64,000 nucleotides of DNA. Origin: Chloroflexota bacterium (GTDB taxonomy: Bacteria; Chloroflexota; Anaerolineae; Aggregatilineales; Phototrophicaceae). The notes beneath the pieces are model-generated. The model was not told the DNA's origin. It was given only the letters and a program-made list of their open reading frames with translations, and did no database searches. A program made the translations under genes and the position numbers. The stretch's first letter is position 1, and every line of letters starts with the position of its first letter. Positions 34,201 to 44,418 of the stretch are shown piece by piece. The stretch spans positions 151,455 to 215,454 of the forward strand of contig JAPPEU010000035.1 of NCBI GenBank assembly GCA_028875245.1. Reading direction: 5' to 3'.

Positions 34201-34443
34201 TGTGGCTGAACATGACGAATAAGCAGTCAAATTATGTCCTTTGTCAGTTCATTTGGCTGGCGAGAGCAATAGGCTGCGAGCAAGACCATTGCTGCCGAAT
34301 GCTGTATATCAATGTGATTGGTGGTACATGGACATCCAAGATCTCGTCTCAAGGTCTCGTTCGCGCAGCAAGCGGGGTCCGGTTAAAATTGCGTAGCTTA
34401 GGCAGGTAGCGGTACTAACTTCGGTCAGAAGAAAGGCTTGTCT
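34201..34443 (+). other. Long 5' leader of the sigma factor gene
   Basis: No credible gene. A 112-codon frame over 34071-34409 spans the promoter and has no recognisable sequence. The region holds no T-run hairpin or known riboswitch pattern that I can recognise. Confidence 0.4.
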
Positions 34444-35745
<1,302 letters not shown>

Positions 35746-35779
35746 AGTCCAGTCACCTCCCGCCGAATCACAAAGCCTA

Positions 35780-35808
35780 GGGCGATCTGCCAGGTCGCCC
35801 GTTTTTTT
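35780..35808 (+). terminator. Rho-independent terminator of rpoD
   Basis: GGGCGA at 35780-35785 pairs with TCGCCC at 35795-35800 across a 9-nt loop, followed by seven T at 35802-35808. It lies 35 nt after the stop. Confidence 0.85.
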
Positions 35809-36002
35809 GAATGCCTCTTGCTATAAGAGCAGCCCTAGCATCGCAGGACGGCGCTAACTGGAGTTTGCGCATCATATTCATGACGCGCTTCTAGCTAGTT
35901 CTGTAAAATTATCGACGCGCCAAACGCGTTTGCTGCCATAATTCTGCACATACGTGGCGCGCATGTGCGAAGCCGCAGCGCGACAGGGGGAGAAACCGGG
36001 AA

Positions 36003-36566
36003 ATGCACAACGCGGGTTTCGATCCATCACAACTGATCTTTCGCGACGGCGTCGAGTCGGATGTCCCCTATTGCCTCGCGCTGGACAGCGATTTTGAAAG
36101 TGAACACGTCTGGCAGATGACCGTGCAAGAAATCGGCGACGAGATTCAGGTCAACTGCCGCAAGCAGCGGCTGCCGCGCCAGCTCCAATCACGCCATGTA
36201 ACCGATCCGCATCATCTGGAATCAGCCCTGCGTCTGGGATACTGTTTTGTCGTCGTTCAAGACAAGAGCAGCAATCACATTCTCGGCTATGTCTCGATGC
36301 GCGTTGACGAGGCGAGCCGGGTCGCCTATCTGCAAGATATCGTGATCGACAGACCGTTCCGGCGCCGCAGCCTGGGTTCCCGCCTGGTTCATGTCGCGCG
36401 CGTATGGGCTGGCGAATACAATCTGCGCCAGATCCTCTTTGAGATCCCCACCACAAACTTCCCGTGCATCCTCTTTGCCAAGGCCATGGGCTTCAGCTTT
36501 TGCGGCTTTAACGACCATCATTTCGCCAATCGTGAGATCGCCATCTTCTTCAGCCTGTCCATCTAG
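36003..36566 (+). CDS. GNAT-family N-acetyltransferase
   Basis: 187 residues. Ribosome-binding GGGGGAG lies about 12 nt upstream of ATG 36003. The N-terminal part (residues about 12-60) is a divergent GNAT start; motif A is YLQDIVIDRPFRRRSLGSRL (about residues 109-128), and ILFEIPTTNFPCILFAKAMG (about 143-162) follows the family pattern (asparagine then hydrophobic helix). The N-terminal QVNCRKQRLPRQLQSR insertion is unusual. Substrate unknown. It stands alone upstream of the membrane GAF/HTH-like gene; a TAAAAT-like -10 at 35904-35909 is the only promoter hint. Confidence 0.82.
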   Translation: MHNAGFDPSQLIFRDGVESDVPYCLALDSDFESEHVWQMTVQEIGDEIQVNCRKQRLPRQLQSRHVTDPHHLESALRLGYCFVVVQDKSSNHILGYVSMRVDEASRVAYLQDIVIDRPFRRRSLGSRLVHVARVWAGEYNLRQILFEIPTTNFPCILFAKAMGFSFCGFNDHHFANREIAIFFSLSI

Positions 36567-36629
36567 GCTCAATACTTGCGTCGCTTTTTGCTAAACTATG
36601 GATAGTTCCGCAATGTTGAAGGGCTTGCG

Positions 36630-38549
36630 TTGAGTCTGCTAACTACCTTGCTTCTCACGGTAAACGAGACCTTGACCGCCGGCAACGCCATCATCGCGGT
36701 TTCGCTCTTGCTCTTTAACCTCACGCGCAACTTGAACAACCGCGTCGCCAAGACATCGGCGGTCGTGCTGGCCTGCGTAGCCGTCTCTTATGTGGCTGAC
36801 GCCTTCATCTCGCTGGAGCCGGATAACCCCGCGCATGAGATCGCCACTCGTCTGCAATGGATCGGCATCGCCTTCATACCGGCCGCCATCTATCACTTGT
36901 CGGACACCCTGCTCGCCACAACCGGCTTGCCCTCGCGCGGGCGCCGGAAACGCGCCATCCGCCTGCTCTATCTGACGGGCGCCGCCTTCCTGCTTGCTGC
37001 CGCATTCAGCGATGCCCTGATACTCGTTGTCCCCGCGCAGGAGTCAGTCAGCATACAGGCGGGGACGGCTTTTCTGGTTTACGCGCTTTACTTCCTGCTC
37101 GCAAACGGATTCGCCTATTTCAACGTCCACCGCGCCCGGAAACGCTGCCTGACACCGGCGAGCGCGCGGCGCATGGCTTATCTGCAAATCGCCTTTTTGA
37201 CGCCCGCGCTGGGGATTTTCCCCTACTCCGTGCTGCTCAACCCGGGCGACGAGTCTTCACTATTCGGCTTGCTGGTGATCAATACGGCCAACGTGATCAT
37301 CATCCTCATGCTCTTCTTCCTGTCCTATCCGCTTTATTTCTTCGGCTCAGACAAACCTGACCGCCTGGTCAAGAAACAGCTGCTCGATTTTTTGCTGCGC
37401 GGGCCGGCGACCGGGCTTATCGCTTTGGCCGTTGTCAATTTTAGCGCCCAGGCCACTCGCATTCTGAGCTTGCCGGGCGAAGCCTTTACACCGCCTGCCG
37501 TCGTCGGCGCTGTGTTGCTCTGGCAATGGTTTGTCTCGCTGGCGCTGCCCTACTTTGAGAAGTTCTTCATTTACCGCGACGAAGATGACGAGCAGATCAC
37601 CAAGCTGCAGACACTAAGCGACCGCGTCCTCACGCATACCGATCTGTCGCAGCTGATAATGGCGACCACGGAATCCATCTGCGATTACCTGCGAATCGAC
37701 AAGGCTTTTGTCATCAGCCTGGAAGGCGCCCAGCCGGAATTCGTCAGCAAAGTGGGCGCCTTCGACATTGACGAAGACGAGCTGTTGAAACAGAGCCAGC
37801 TCTTTGACCAGGTCAGGCAGTTGCGTTTCGAAGCGCGCGACGCCAACTACTTGCAGTGGCGCGGCTTCGCCTTGATTCCGCTCAACAGCAGTCGCGTTGG
37901 CGGCAACGGCACTGAAGCGCTGACGATAGGCCTGCTTGGATTGTTCAACAACGAGGCTGCATTGCAGGAGGAGCTGGGCGCGCCCGCCGGCCATTTGGAT
38001 GCATTCGTCAGCCGCGTCGAAACCAGCCTGGACGACATGCGCCTGCAGTCAGAAATGTACAATTTGCTTGAAGGGTTGCTGCCACAATTTCAGATGACTC
38101 GGTCGCGCGCCTTGCAGGTCGAATACCGGCAGTCAAACGCGCTGCCGCCACGCGTCCAGGACCTGCCTGACCGCGACGAACTCTTCGAGCAGGTGCGCGC
38201 TGCCTTGCGTCACTATTGGGGCGGCTCCGGCATTACGCAGAGCAACTTGATAATGCTGCGGTCGGTGCAAAGCAGGCTTCAGAACAGCGAGGAATCGCCG
38301 GTGAATGCCCTGCGCAAGCTGCTGCAAGAGGCGATCGCGGCGCTCAAGCCGGCAGGCGAGCGGAAAATGATGAGCCCGGAATGGACCCTGTACAACATCT
38401 TGCAACTCCGTTTTCTCGAAAATAGAAAAGTGCGCGAAGTCGCGCGGCGCCTCAGCATGAGTGAAGCCGACCTGTACCGCAAGCAGCGCATCGCTATTCT
38501 GGCTGTCACTGACCTGATATTGAAGCAGGAACAAGCGCTGCGAGATTAA
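36630..38549 (+). CDS. Membrane sensor-like protein with GAF-type and HTH-like domains
   Basis: 639 residues from TTG 36630 (GTTGAAGGGC upstream). Seven to eight hydrophobic segments fill about residues 8-320, like the 7TM input region of some histidine kinases. A GAF-like domain follows at about 330-470 (LSQLIMATTESICDYLRIDKA). There is no histidine-kinase H box or ATPase domain. The C-terminal 150 residues instead contain a long helical region and RKVREVARRLSMSEADLYRK (about 602-621), which reads like a recognition-helix pair of a helix-turn-helix. It may be a membrane-bound regulator or a partner for a soluble one. It lies 110 nt before ftsK. Function inferred from architecture only. Confidence 0.7.
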   Translation: MSLLTTLLLTVNETLTAGNAIIAVSLLLFNLTRNLNNRVAKTSAVVLACVAVSYVADAFISLEPDNPAHEIATRLQWIGIAFIPAAIYHLSDTLLATTGLPSRGRRKRAIRLLYLTGAAFLLAAAFSDALILVVPAQESVSIQAGTAFLVYALYFLLANGFAYFNVHRARKRCLTPASARRMAYLQIAFLTPALGIFPYSVLLNPGDESSLFGLLVINTANVIIILMLFFLSYPLYFFGSDKPDRLVKKQLLDFLLRGPATGLIALAVVNFSAQATRILSLPGEAFTPPAVVGAVLLWQWFVSLALPYFEKFFIYRDEDDEQITKLQTLSDRVLTHTDLSQLIMATTESICDYLRIDKAFVISLEGAQPEFVSKVGAFDIDEDELLKQSQLFDQVRQLRFEARDANYLQWRGFALIPLNSSRVGGNGTEALTIGLLGLFNNEAALQEELGAPAGHLDAFVSRVETSLDDMRLQSEMYNLLEGLLPQFQMTRSRALQVEYRQSNALPPRVQDLPDRDELFEQVRAALRHYWGGSGITQSNLIMLRSVQSRLQNSEESPVNALRKLLQEAIAALKPAGERKMMSPEWTLYNILQLRFLENRKVREVARRLSMSEADLYRKQRIAILAVTDLILKQEQALRD

Positions 38550-38659
38550 TCCCCATCCCTCATTTCGCATCGCCCCCGCCTCTCGGTATTGCTCGCTATT
38601 TTGCACATAAACTTCCTTGATTCTGTCTATACTGGAGTCAGTAATCAAGAACAACAGCG

Positions 38660-41197
38660 GTGGAAGCTAAAGTGGAACAGCAGCGGCACGCGCCCCCGTC
38701 GGGGCCTTCAGCCGAAATTGACACCGAGGCGCCCTTGACCTCTGCGCAGGAGGTCATCAAACCCTTGGAAGAAGCGGCGAATGACTTCGACTTTTGGGAA
38801 GACCTCAAAGAAAGCATGCCGCCTTGGATAAACGAGGTGGTCGGCTTCGCGCTCATTGTATTTGGCATCCTGTCTTTCATTTCCTTGTACGTCTCTTCGG
38901 ATGCGCTGGTCGCCGTGACCTGGGCGGATATGCTAATGGCCCTTTTTGGCAGCGGCTCAATCTTGGTCGCAGGGGCTTTGTTTGCCCTGGGCGTCGTGCT
39001 TTGGCTGCCGAAAACGGGCCTTCGGTTCCGCTTCAGCGCGGCCAGATTGCTGGCGCTGGAGCTCATGTTTCTTTCTATCCTCGCCGTTTTGCATCTCGGC
39101 AACAGCGAGGGCGAACTCCGCGCCTTGGCTCGGGCCGGTCAGGGCGGCGGTCTAATCGGCTGGGGGCTGAGCTACCCGTTCTACTGGATAACGGGGCGTC
39201 CAGCCGCCTTGGCCTTCTTCATGGTTCTGATTGGGATTTGCGCCGTGGCCTTCATTGGGTTGCGACCGCGCCATATCACGGTCATGTTGACGCGGCTCAG
39301 CCGGGCGCTGCGCCAATTCAGCGAGAGCCGGCGGAAAGCGCCCGAAAACGAAACAAGCGATGAGTCGCGCTCCCTTTACCGCCGTCTGGCGGGCTCGCCA
39401 GCATTCCGCGTGCAAATAATGAGAATTCGCCCCAATCCTGAGAACTTGCCCGGCGATCTCCGCGGGAATCATCAAGCCAAGAAACTGAATGACAACGCTC
39501 TATCCAGAGTTCGTCCCCCACAATCGGCGTCGGCGGATCAAAGCGAGCAAACCGCGTCTGCGCCAGACGGCGGAGTGGATTCCATCTCAAATGGCCGAAA
39601 CTACGATGTCGAAACTGCGCCGGTGGCTTCATCGCCGCCGCAAGACGGATTCGAGCAATCGACAGCGCCCGCTAACATGCCGGCGGGCGATCCACAAGTT
39701 TGGACCGCTTCTTTGCCCGATATGGATTGCCTGACGGCCGCCGATCTGACCTTGCCGGACGAAGATGAAATCAATCGCAACGCCAAATTGATCCAAAATA
39801 CCTTGCTCGAATTTGATCTCGAAACAACGGTTATCGACGTCCAGGTCGGCCCGACGGTGACGCGCTATGCCCTGCAGCCGCATAAAGAAGACGGCAGCGA
39901 CCGCATACGCATGAGCCGCATCGCCTCCTATGCCCGCGACCTTTCGCTGGCGCTCGCCGCCAAACGCCTGCGGATGGAGACCCCCGTGCCTGGAACCAAC
40001 TATATGGGCATTGAGGTGCCGAACAAAGAACCGGGCATGGTTGCCTTGCGCAACGTGATGGAAAGCGAACAATATATCAAGCAGCGGGCGGAAGGCCGCT
40101 CGCCGCTTCTCATTCCGCTTGGCAGAAATGTCACCGGCGAACCGGTCTCCCTTGACCTGGCGCAAATGCCGCATTTGCTCATAGCCGGCGCGACCGGCTC
40201 CGGCAAATCAGTCTGTATGGCCGCCATCGCCACATCACTGCTGATGCAATGCGCCCCGCCGGACTTGCAGTTGATCATGCTCGACCCCAAAATGGTCGAA
40301 TTGTCACGCTTTGACGGCATACCGCATCTTGTCGGCCTGGTCGAGATCCATCCTGATCGCATCATCGGCGTGCTGCGCTGGTGCACAGCAGAGATGGACC
40401 GCCGCTACAAACTCCTGGAAAATGCCGGCGTCCGAAACATCAAAATGTACAACGAAGCGGAGCGGGCCAAAGGCGAGGCCGGGCGAAAACTGCCTTATCT
40501 GGTCATCCTGATTGATGAAATTGGCGATTTGATGCTCAGCAGCCCCGACGAAGTGGAACGCGCGCTGGCGCGGCTGGCGCAGATGGCGCGCGCCGTCGGC
40601 ATGCACATGGTGGTCGCCACCCAGCGCCCCAGTGTTGACGTCATCACCGGGCTAATCAAGGCGAACTTTCCATCGCGAATCGCCTTTTCGGTCGCATCCG
40701 GCGCCGACTCGCGCGTTATCATCGACCGCGCCGGCGCTGAACATTTGCTCGGCGGCGGTGATATGCTCTTCCTGTCTTCGGACGCGGCCGAGCCACGGCG
40801 CATCCAGGGCTGCTTCGTCTCCGAGGACGATGTCCGCATGGTTGTGGATCACTGGCGCGCAAAAGGGGCGGATTCAGCCGACGCCGGTTCGCTCCACGCC
40901 GGCAAGGTCGCCCCCTGGGATAAAAGCCTGAAGCGCCGTCAATTCATCGTCGATACCGACCCCATGCTGGAAGATGTGCTCAAGCTGGTGGTGGAAAGCG
41001 GCGAGGCATCGGCCTCCCTGATTCAGCGGCGGCTCGGCCTCGGTTATCCGCGGGCGGCGCGCATCATGGACCTCTTGGGGGAGCTTGGCGTCGTCGGCGA
41101 AGAAATTGGTGGCGGGCGCAGCAGAAAAATCACCATTCCGCCCGGGATTGACCCGTTGGTATATGTTTTTGAGCGATATACTAAGGCACAATCGTAG
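38660..41197 (+). CDS. ftsK: FtsK/SpoIIIE-family DNA translocase
   Basis: ATP-driven double-stranded DNA pump for chromosome segregation at division. 845 residues from GTG 38660 (a GTG at 38672 with GGAAG upstream is an alternative). Four to five membrane helices in about residues 50-210, a long variable linker to about 360, then the motor: Walker A LLIAGATGSGKSVCMAA (about residues 503-519), Walker B VILIDEIGDLML (about 615), and ATQRPSVDVITGLIKANFPS. The C-terminal DNA-reading gamma domain is about 775-830 (LIQRRLGLGYPRAARIMDLL). Nineteen nt downstream begins a membrane-anchored nuclease gene. A TATACT at 38628-38633 is a possible -10. Confidence 0.93.
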   Translation: MEAKVEQQRHAPPSGPSAEIDTEAPLTSAQEVIKPLEEAANDFDFWEDLKESMPPWINEVVGFALIVFGILSFISLYVSSDALVAVTWADMLMALFGSGSILVAGALFALGVVLWLPKTGLRFRFSAARLLALELMFLSILAVLHLGNSEGELRALARAGQGGGLIGWGLSYPFYWITGRPAALAFFMVLIGICAVAFIGLRPRHITVMLTRLSRALRQFSESRRKAPENETSDESRSLYRRLAGSPAFRVQIMRIRPNPENLPGDLRGNHQAKKLNDNALSRVRPPQSASADQSEQTASAPDGGVDSISNGRNYDVETAPVASSPPQDGFEQSTAPANMPAGDPQVWTASLPDMDCLTAADLTLPDEDEINRNAKLIQNTLLEFDLETTVIDVQVGPTVTRYALQPHKEDGSDRIRMSRIASYARDLSLALAAKRLRMETPVPGTNYMGIEVPNKEPGMVALRNVMESEQYIKQRAEGRSPLLIPLGRNVTGEPVSLDLAQMPHLLIAGATGSGKSVCMAAIATSLLMQCAPPDLQLIMLDPKMVELSRFDGIPHLVGLVEIHPDRIIGVLRWCTAEMDRRYKLLENAGVRNIKMYNEAERAKGEAGRKLPYLVILIDEIGDLMLSSPDEVERALARLAQMARAVGMHMVVATQRPSVDVITGLIKANFPSRIAFSVASGADSRVIIDRAGAEHLLGGGDMLFLSSDAAEPRRIQGCFVSEDDVRMVVDHWRAKGADSADAGSLHAGKVAPWDKSLKRRQFIVDTDPMLEDVLKLVVESGEASASLIQRRLGLGYPRAARIMDLLGELGVVGEEIGGGRSRKITIPPGIDPLVYVFERYTKAQS

Positions 41198-41216
41198 ACA
41201 TATTTCAGGTTGGCAA

Positions 41217-42170
41217 ATGACCGCTTCCGCCACCGAGAACCGCCGCAGCATCGCCCAGGTCAACCGCATGCTTCGCAGCATACTCGAAGCCGAGACGCTT
41301 GAGCAGTTCTTCTGGGTCGGCGGTAAAATCGACCGCTTTTACAAGTCCGAACGGGGACATGTCTATTTCGACCTGGTCGACGACAGAACCCGCATTCGCT
41401 GCATGCTGCGGGAAGAGCGAACAGCCCAATTCCCCTTTGACCTGCACAACCATCTCGAGGTCGAAGTCTGCGGCGATGTTCAATTCTTTGAAGAACGCGC
41501 GGAAACGCAGATCAATGTGGTCGATTTGCGCCTGTCGGACGAATCCGCAGGCATCCTGCCCGTTATTGACCGCTTGCGCGCGCAAGACCTGTATCCGCCG
41601 ACGAAAAGACAGCCCCCCGCACGGATCCGACGCATTGGCATGATCACCAGCCAAAGCAGCCGCGCAATCGGCGATTTTGAAAGCGCTTATCAGAGCGCCG
41701 GCCAGCGAGAGGTATTGGCGCCCGTTAACTGGAAATACGTAAAGCTCGAAGGCGATCGCGCCAGACAGTCGATTGTTGACGCCATTATCGCGCTGGACAA
41801 AGACCCGGAAATTGACGTGATCGCGATCATCCGCGGCGGGGGACGCCATGAGAATTTCGCCGCGCTTAACACCTATGAGATCGCCCGGGCCGTCAGCGAG
41901 TGCAACACATTTATCGTTGCCGGCATTGGCCACCACAAAGACAGCACGCTGACGGACGAAGTGGCCGACTACGCCGCCTCGACTCCCACCGCGGCCGCGC
42001 ATTATATTGCGAATCTCTGCCTCCGCTTAAAGCCGCCAATAACGCGGCAGCGCCACTACCCGGCAGAACGAAGCTCGCGTCCTTCGAATTTGCTTGCCAT
42101 TATATTGCTTGCCGTGGCTATTGCTTCCCTATTGGGCTTGATCGCGGTCATGATTGCGCAAGCGCCGTGA
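41217..42170 (+). CDS. Truncated ExoVII large-subunit homologue with C-terminal membrane anchor
   Basis: 317 residues from ATG 41217 (AGGTTGG upstream). N-terminal OB-fold as in XseA (about residues 12-110, FFWVGGKIDRFYKSERGHVYF), then the ExoVII catalytic domain with IAIIRGGGRHENFAALNTYE (about 202-221) and GIGHHKDSTLTDEVADYAAS (about 237-256) followed by TPTAAA. Normal XseA is 400-450 residues with a long coiled coil after this; here it is replaced by a short basic linker and one hydrophobic helix (about residues 290-315), which would tether the nuclease to the membrane. No xseB is nearby. The gene follows ftsK at 19 nt, which suggests a joint role with the division-site translocase (inference). 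Confidence 0.85.
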   Translation: MTASATENRRSIAQVNRMLRSILEAETLEQFFWVGGKIDRFYKSERGHVYFDLVDDRTRIRCMLREERTAQFPFDLHNHLEVEVCGDVQFFEERAETQINVVDLRLSDESAGILPVIDRLRAQDLYPPTKRQPPARIRRIGMITSQSSRAIGDFESAYQSAGQREVLAPVNWKYVKLEGDRARQSIVDAIIALDKDPEIDVIAIIRGGGRHENFAALNTYEIARAVSECNTFIVAGIGHHKDSTLTDEVADYAASTPTAAAHYIANLCLRLKPPITRQRHYPAERSSRPSNLLAIILLAVAIASLLGLIAVMIAQAP

Positions 42171-42176
42171 CAATGC

Positions 42177-42866
42177 TTAAAGCAGGTTTTGCTGTCCCAG
42201 CGACTCAACCGGCTCCACAAGCGTCGGGTTGTCATTCGCCGGGCGGTTGACATCCGTTGACACTTCGTGCAGCTTCAATTGCTCCGATTTCGGTCCCGCC
42301 ATCAGCGGCAGCCATTCTCCCGGCAGCAATTCGCGCGGACTCAGCCACAAGTTCTGGTCGGGCGGCTCGAGGATAACGGCCATCCGATGATGAATCGGCC
42401 GCAGTTTTTCATTGGCTTCCGTCGTCAATATCGCGCAGCTCTTCAGCCATTCGCCCTCAGGATTCTTCCAGCTCTCCCATAACCCGGCAAAAGCGAATAT
42501 CTCCCGCTCGGCATGTTGAATATAGATCGGCGTCTTCCTTTTGCTCTTTTTCATCCACTCATAGTAGCCGTCCGCGGGGATCAAGCAGCGCCGCCGCTTA
42601 AATGCCCTGCGGAAGGATGGTTTCTCCGCCGCCGTCTCCGACCGAGCGTTGATCATTCGGTTGCCGATCTTTGGGTCCTTGGCCCATGAGGGGACCAGCC
42701 CCCAGCGCATGAAGGTCAGCTTCTTGGGTTCACGATCGGTGATGACAGCCACCTGCTGCGACGGGGCGATGTTGTAGCGAGGCATGTCATAACCCTCGAC
42801 GCTGTCGAGCGTAAAGGCAAGCTGAATCACTTCCGGGTCCCCCGTCAATGTATAACGCCCACACAT
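42177..42866 (-). CDS. SRAP-domain protein (HMCES/YedK family)
   Basis: Shields abasic sites in single-stranded DNA by covalent linkage, as known for YedK/HMCES. 229 residues. The catalytic cysteine is Cys2 after removal of the initiator (MCGRYTLTG). Other family motifs are RYNIAPSQQVAVI (about residues 30-42), MRWGLVPSWA, NRMINARSETAAEKPSFRRA, RCLIPADGYYEW (active-site Glu near residue 105) and IHHRMAVIL with the active histidine. It lies 6 nt from the convergent ExoVII-like gene, so two DNA-repair-type proteins share a neighbourhood. Confidence 0.93.
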   Translation of the reverse strand: MCGRYTLTGDPEVIQLAFTLDSVEGYDMPRYNIAPSQQVAVITDREPKKLTFMRWGLVPSWAKDPKIGNRMINARSETAAEKPSFRRAFKRRRCLIPADGYYEWMKKSKRKTPIYIQHAEREIFAFAGLWESWKNPEGEWLKSCAILTTEANEKLRPIHHRMAVILEPPDQNLWLSPRELLPGEWLPLMAGPKSEQLKLHEVSTDVNRPANDNPTLVEPVESLGQQNLL

Positions 42867-42869
42867 AAC

Positions 42870-43136
42870 TTAGTCCTTCCGCGCCTTGTCCTCCTCCTTG
42901 GGTTTGCCCAACTCGGCAATCTGCCGCACGAGCCCGAGCAGCGCCAATAGCACAGCCAGCAGCTGGCCCGTCGACGCGGAGCCGCGAGCGCCGCCTTCGG
43001 GGCTGCCATTCTCCTCCGCCGCGCGCGTATACAGATAACTCGAGACGACGCCTATCAAGGCGCCCAAAACCGCGCCGGCAAGCATGATGCGCGCTTTGTC
43101 ATCCTGCGGGCGCGCTTCAGTTTCGGTCCTGTTCAT
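42870..43136 (-). CDS. Small membrane-associated protein of unknown function
   Basis: 88 residues. A charged N-terminus is followed by one glycine-rich hydrophobic helix (IMLAGAVLGALIGVVSSYLY, about residues 17-36), a polar Gly/Ser loop, a second helix (about 57-74, LLAVLLALLGLVRQIAEL) and a lysine-rich tail. The helix resembles the YtxH or glycine-zipper style, but I do not assign a family. Start overlaps the stop of the upstream gene by 4 nt (ATGA), and SRAP follows immediately, so the three are one unit. Confidence 0.7.
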   Translation of the reverse strand: MNRTETEARPQDDKARIMLAGAVLGALIGVVSSYLYTRAAEENGSPEGGARGSASTGQLLAVLLALLGLVRQIAELGKPKEEDKARKD

Positions 43137-43600
43137 TCGATTCCCTCATCTCCAGATTGAGCGTCGAAAGTGCTCAGCAGCTGTCGAAAAGGCGCCAGGC
43201 GCACCGCCCAATTGAGAACGCGCTCATCCACGTCCCCCAGCCAACCCTCAACATTCTGCTCCATCAGCGCCGTCCAGGCCTCCAAACGTCTCAATGGCGA
43301 GCGTGATATGGCGCGCCAGCGGTTCAGCAGAGCCACCAATACGAAACTCAGAATAACCAGCGGAAACATACACAGTACAAGCGGCAAAACAACCAGCGCG
43401 GTCAGCATCGAATCCGCCAACAAGGACACTTGCGCCGGCGTTCGCAGCGAAAGCACCGTCCCGATGACCGCGACAACGATAAGAGACACGATTGCGAACG
43501 GCAAGAAGACGCTGAACCAAACATGGCGCCGCTCAGCCCGCGCCGACTCAGGATGTCGCAGTTCGCTCGGTTCTCGCTCTTGCCCGCTTTCTTCCCGCAT
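43133..43600 (-). CDS. Membrane protein of unknown function
   Basis: About 155 residues from ATG 43600, preferred because GGAAGG lies just upstream and because starting at 43672 would leave only 8 nt between divergent start codons. A polar N-terminus is followed by two long hydrophobic segments (about residues 27-52 and 63-92), then a basic amphipathic stretch and a soluble C-terminus (GWLGDVDERVLNWAVRLAPF). No known motif. Overlaps the small membrane protein downstream by 4 nt. Confidence 0.65.
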   Translation of the reverse strand: MREESGQEREPSELRHPESARAERRHVWFSVFLPFAIVSLIVVAVIGTVLSLRTPAQVSLLADSMLTALVVLPLVLCMFPLVILSFVLVALLNRWRAISRSPLRRLEAWTALMEQNVEGWLGDVDERVLNWAVRLAPFRQLLSTFDAQSGDEGIE

Positions 43601-43680
43601 GCGCCTTCCATCATTCAAGCCGGCGGCATACAATATTCTACCGTAGACCCGAGTCAGTTTCCAGGCGAGCATACGAACAA

Positions 43681-44343
43681 ATGAGCCATCTTTCGCCCGT
43701 CTTGCAACGTCTAAGAGTTACCTTCGGCAAAGCCGGACCGCTGAAGTATACGAGCAACCTCGACACAGCCAAGATCTGGGAGCGTGTGCTCCGCCGCGCG
43801 GACTTGCCAATTCTGTACACAAGAGGCTTTAACACGCGTCCGCGGATTTCCCTGGCGATGCCCTTGCCGCTCGGCATCTCAAGCGAATGTGAAATCCTCG
43901 AAATCTCATTGCGGGAAAGGATCAAGCTCTGCGAACAGGACTTGCGCGAACGCATGCTTGCCGTCTCGCCGCAGGGACTGACCATCGGCGGCATCGTCGA
44001 AGTCGACGCGCGGGCGCCGTCTTTGCATTCGCTTATCACCAGCGCGGAATATCGCATTCGATTCCTGGACGAAATCGACCGGGATACACTGCGGCAAAGG
44101 ATAGACGACTTGCTAAAACGCGAGACCATCATTGTCGACCGTGTGCGCAGGCGCAAGCGCAGCGTTATGGATATTCGCCCCTTGATTCTGGACCTGTATC
44201 ATGATGCCGGAGACGATCTGCTCGCGCATCTGTCAGTTGGCGACCGCGGCAACCTGCGACCCGATCAGTTAATTGAGCATCTTGGATTGGCCGGCCTGCA
44301 TTATGATGTCCATCGTTACAGACTGCATTTCCTGCCAGAATAA
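43681..44343 (+). CDS. Radical SAM-linked protein (DUF2344/TIGR03936 type)
   Basis: 220 residues. The opening LRVTFGKAGPLKYTSNLDTA and the FNTRPRISLAMPLPLGISSE motif (about residues 50-69) are features of the DUF2344 family, which usually sits next to, or is fused with, a YgiQ-like radical SAM protein. Here that partner lies at 45426-47348, separated by psuG. Function is unknown; a role in RNA or ribosome modification has been suggested by context in other genomes. No ribosome-binding site is obvious at ATG 43681. Confidence 0.83.
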   Translation: MSHLSPVLQRLRVTFGKAGPLKYTSNLDTAKIWERVLRRADLPILYTRGFNTRPRISLAMPLPLGISSECEILEISLRERIKLCEQDLRERMLAVSPQGLTIGGIVEVDARAPSLHSLITSAEYRIRFLDEIDRDTLRQRIDDLLKRETIIVDRVRRRKRSVMDIRPLILDLYHDAGDDLLAHLSVGDRGNLRPDQLIEHLGLAGLHYDVHRYRLHFLPE

Positions 44344-44372
44344 TGCGTCATCCGCCGAAACTTAAATTGTCG

Positions 44373-44392
44373 GGACGACTCTTGTGTCGTCC
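44373..44392. other. Perfect short hairpin between DUF2344 gene and psuG
   Basis: GGACGAC at 44373-44379, loop tcttgt, GTCGTCC at 44386-44392. No T tract follows on either strand, so it is not a clear terminator; it may shield or separate the two transcripts. Confidence 0.5.
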
Positions 44393-44418
44393 GCCAGATT
44401 GCAAACGAAGGACAGCAC

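Noticed and set aside
34071..34409. 112-codon frame between argC and rpoD
   Set aside because: It spans the predicted rpoD promoter, has no ribosome-binding site and no resemblance to a protein family.
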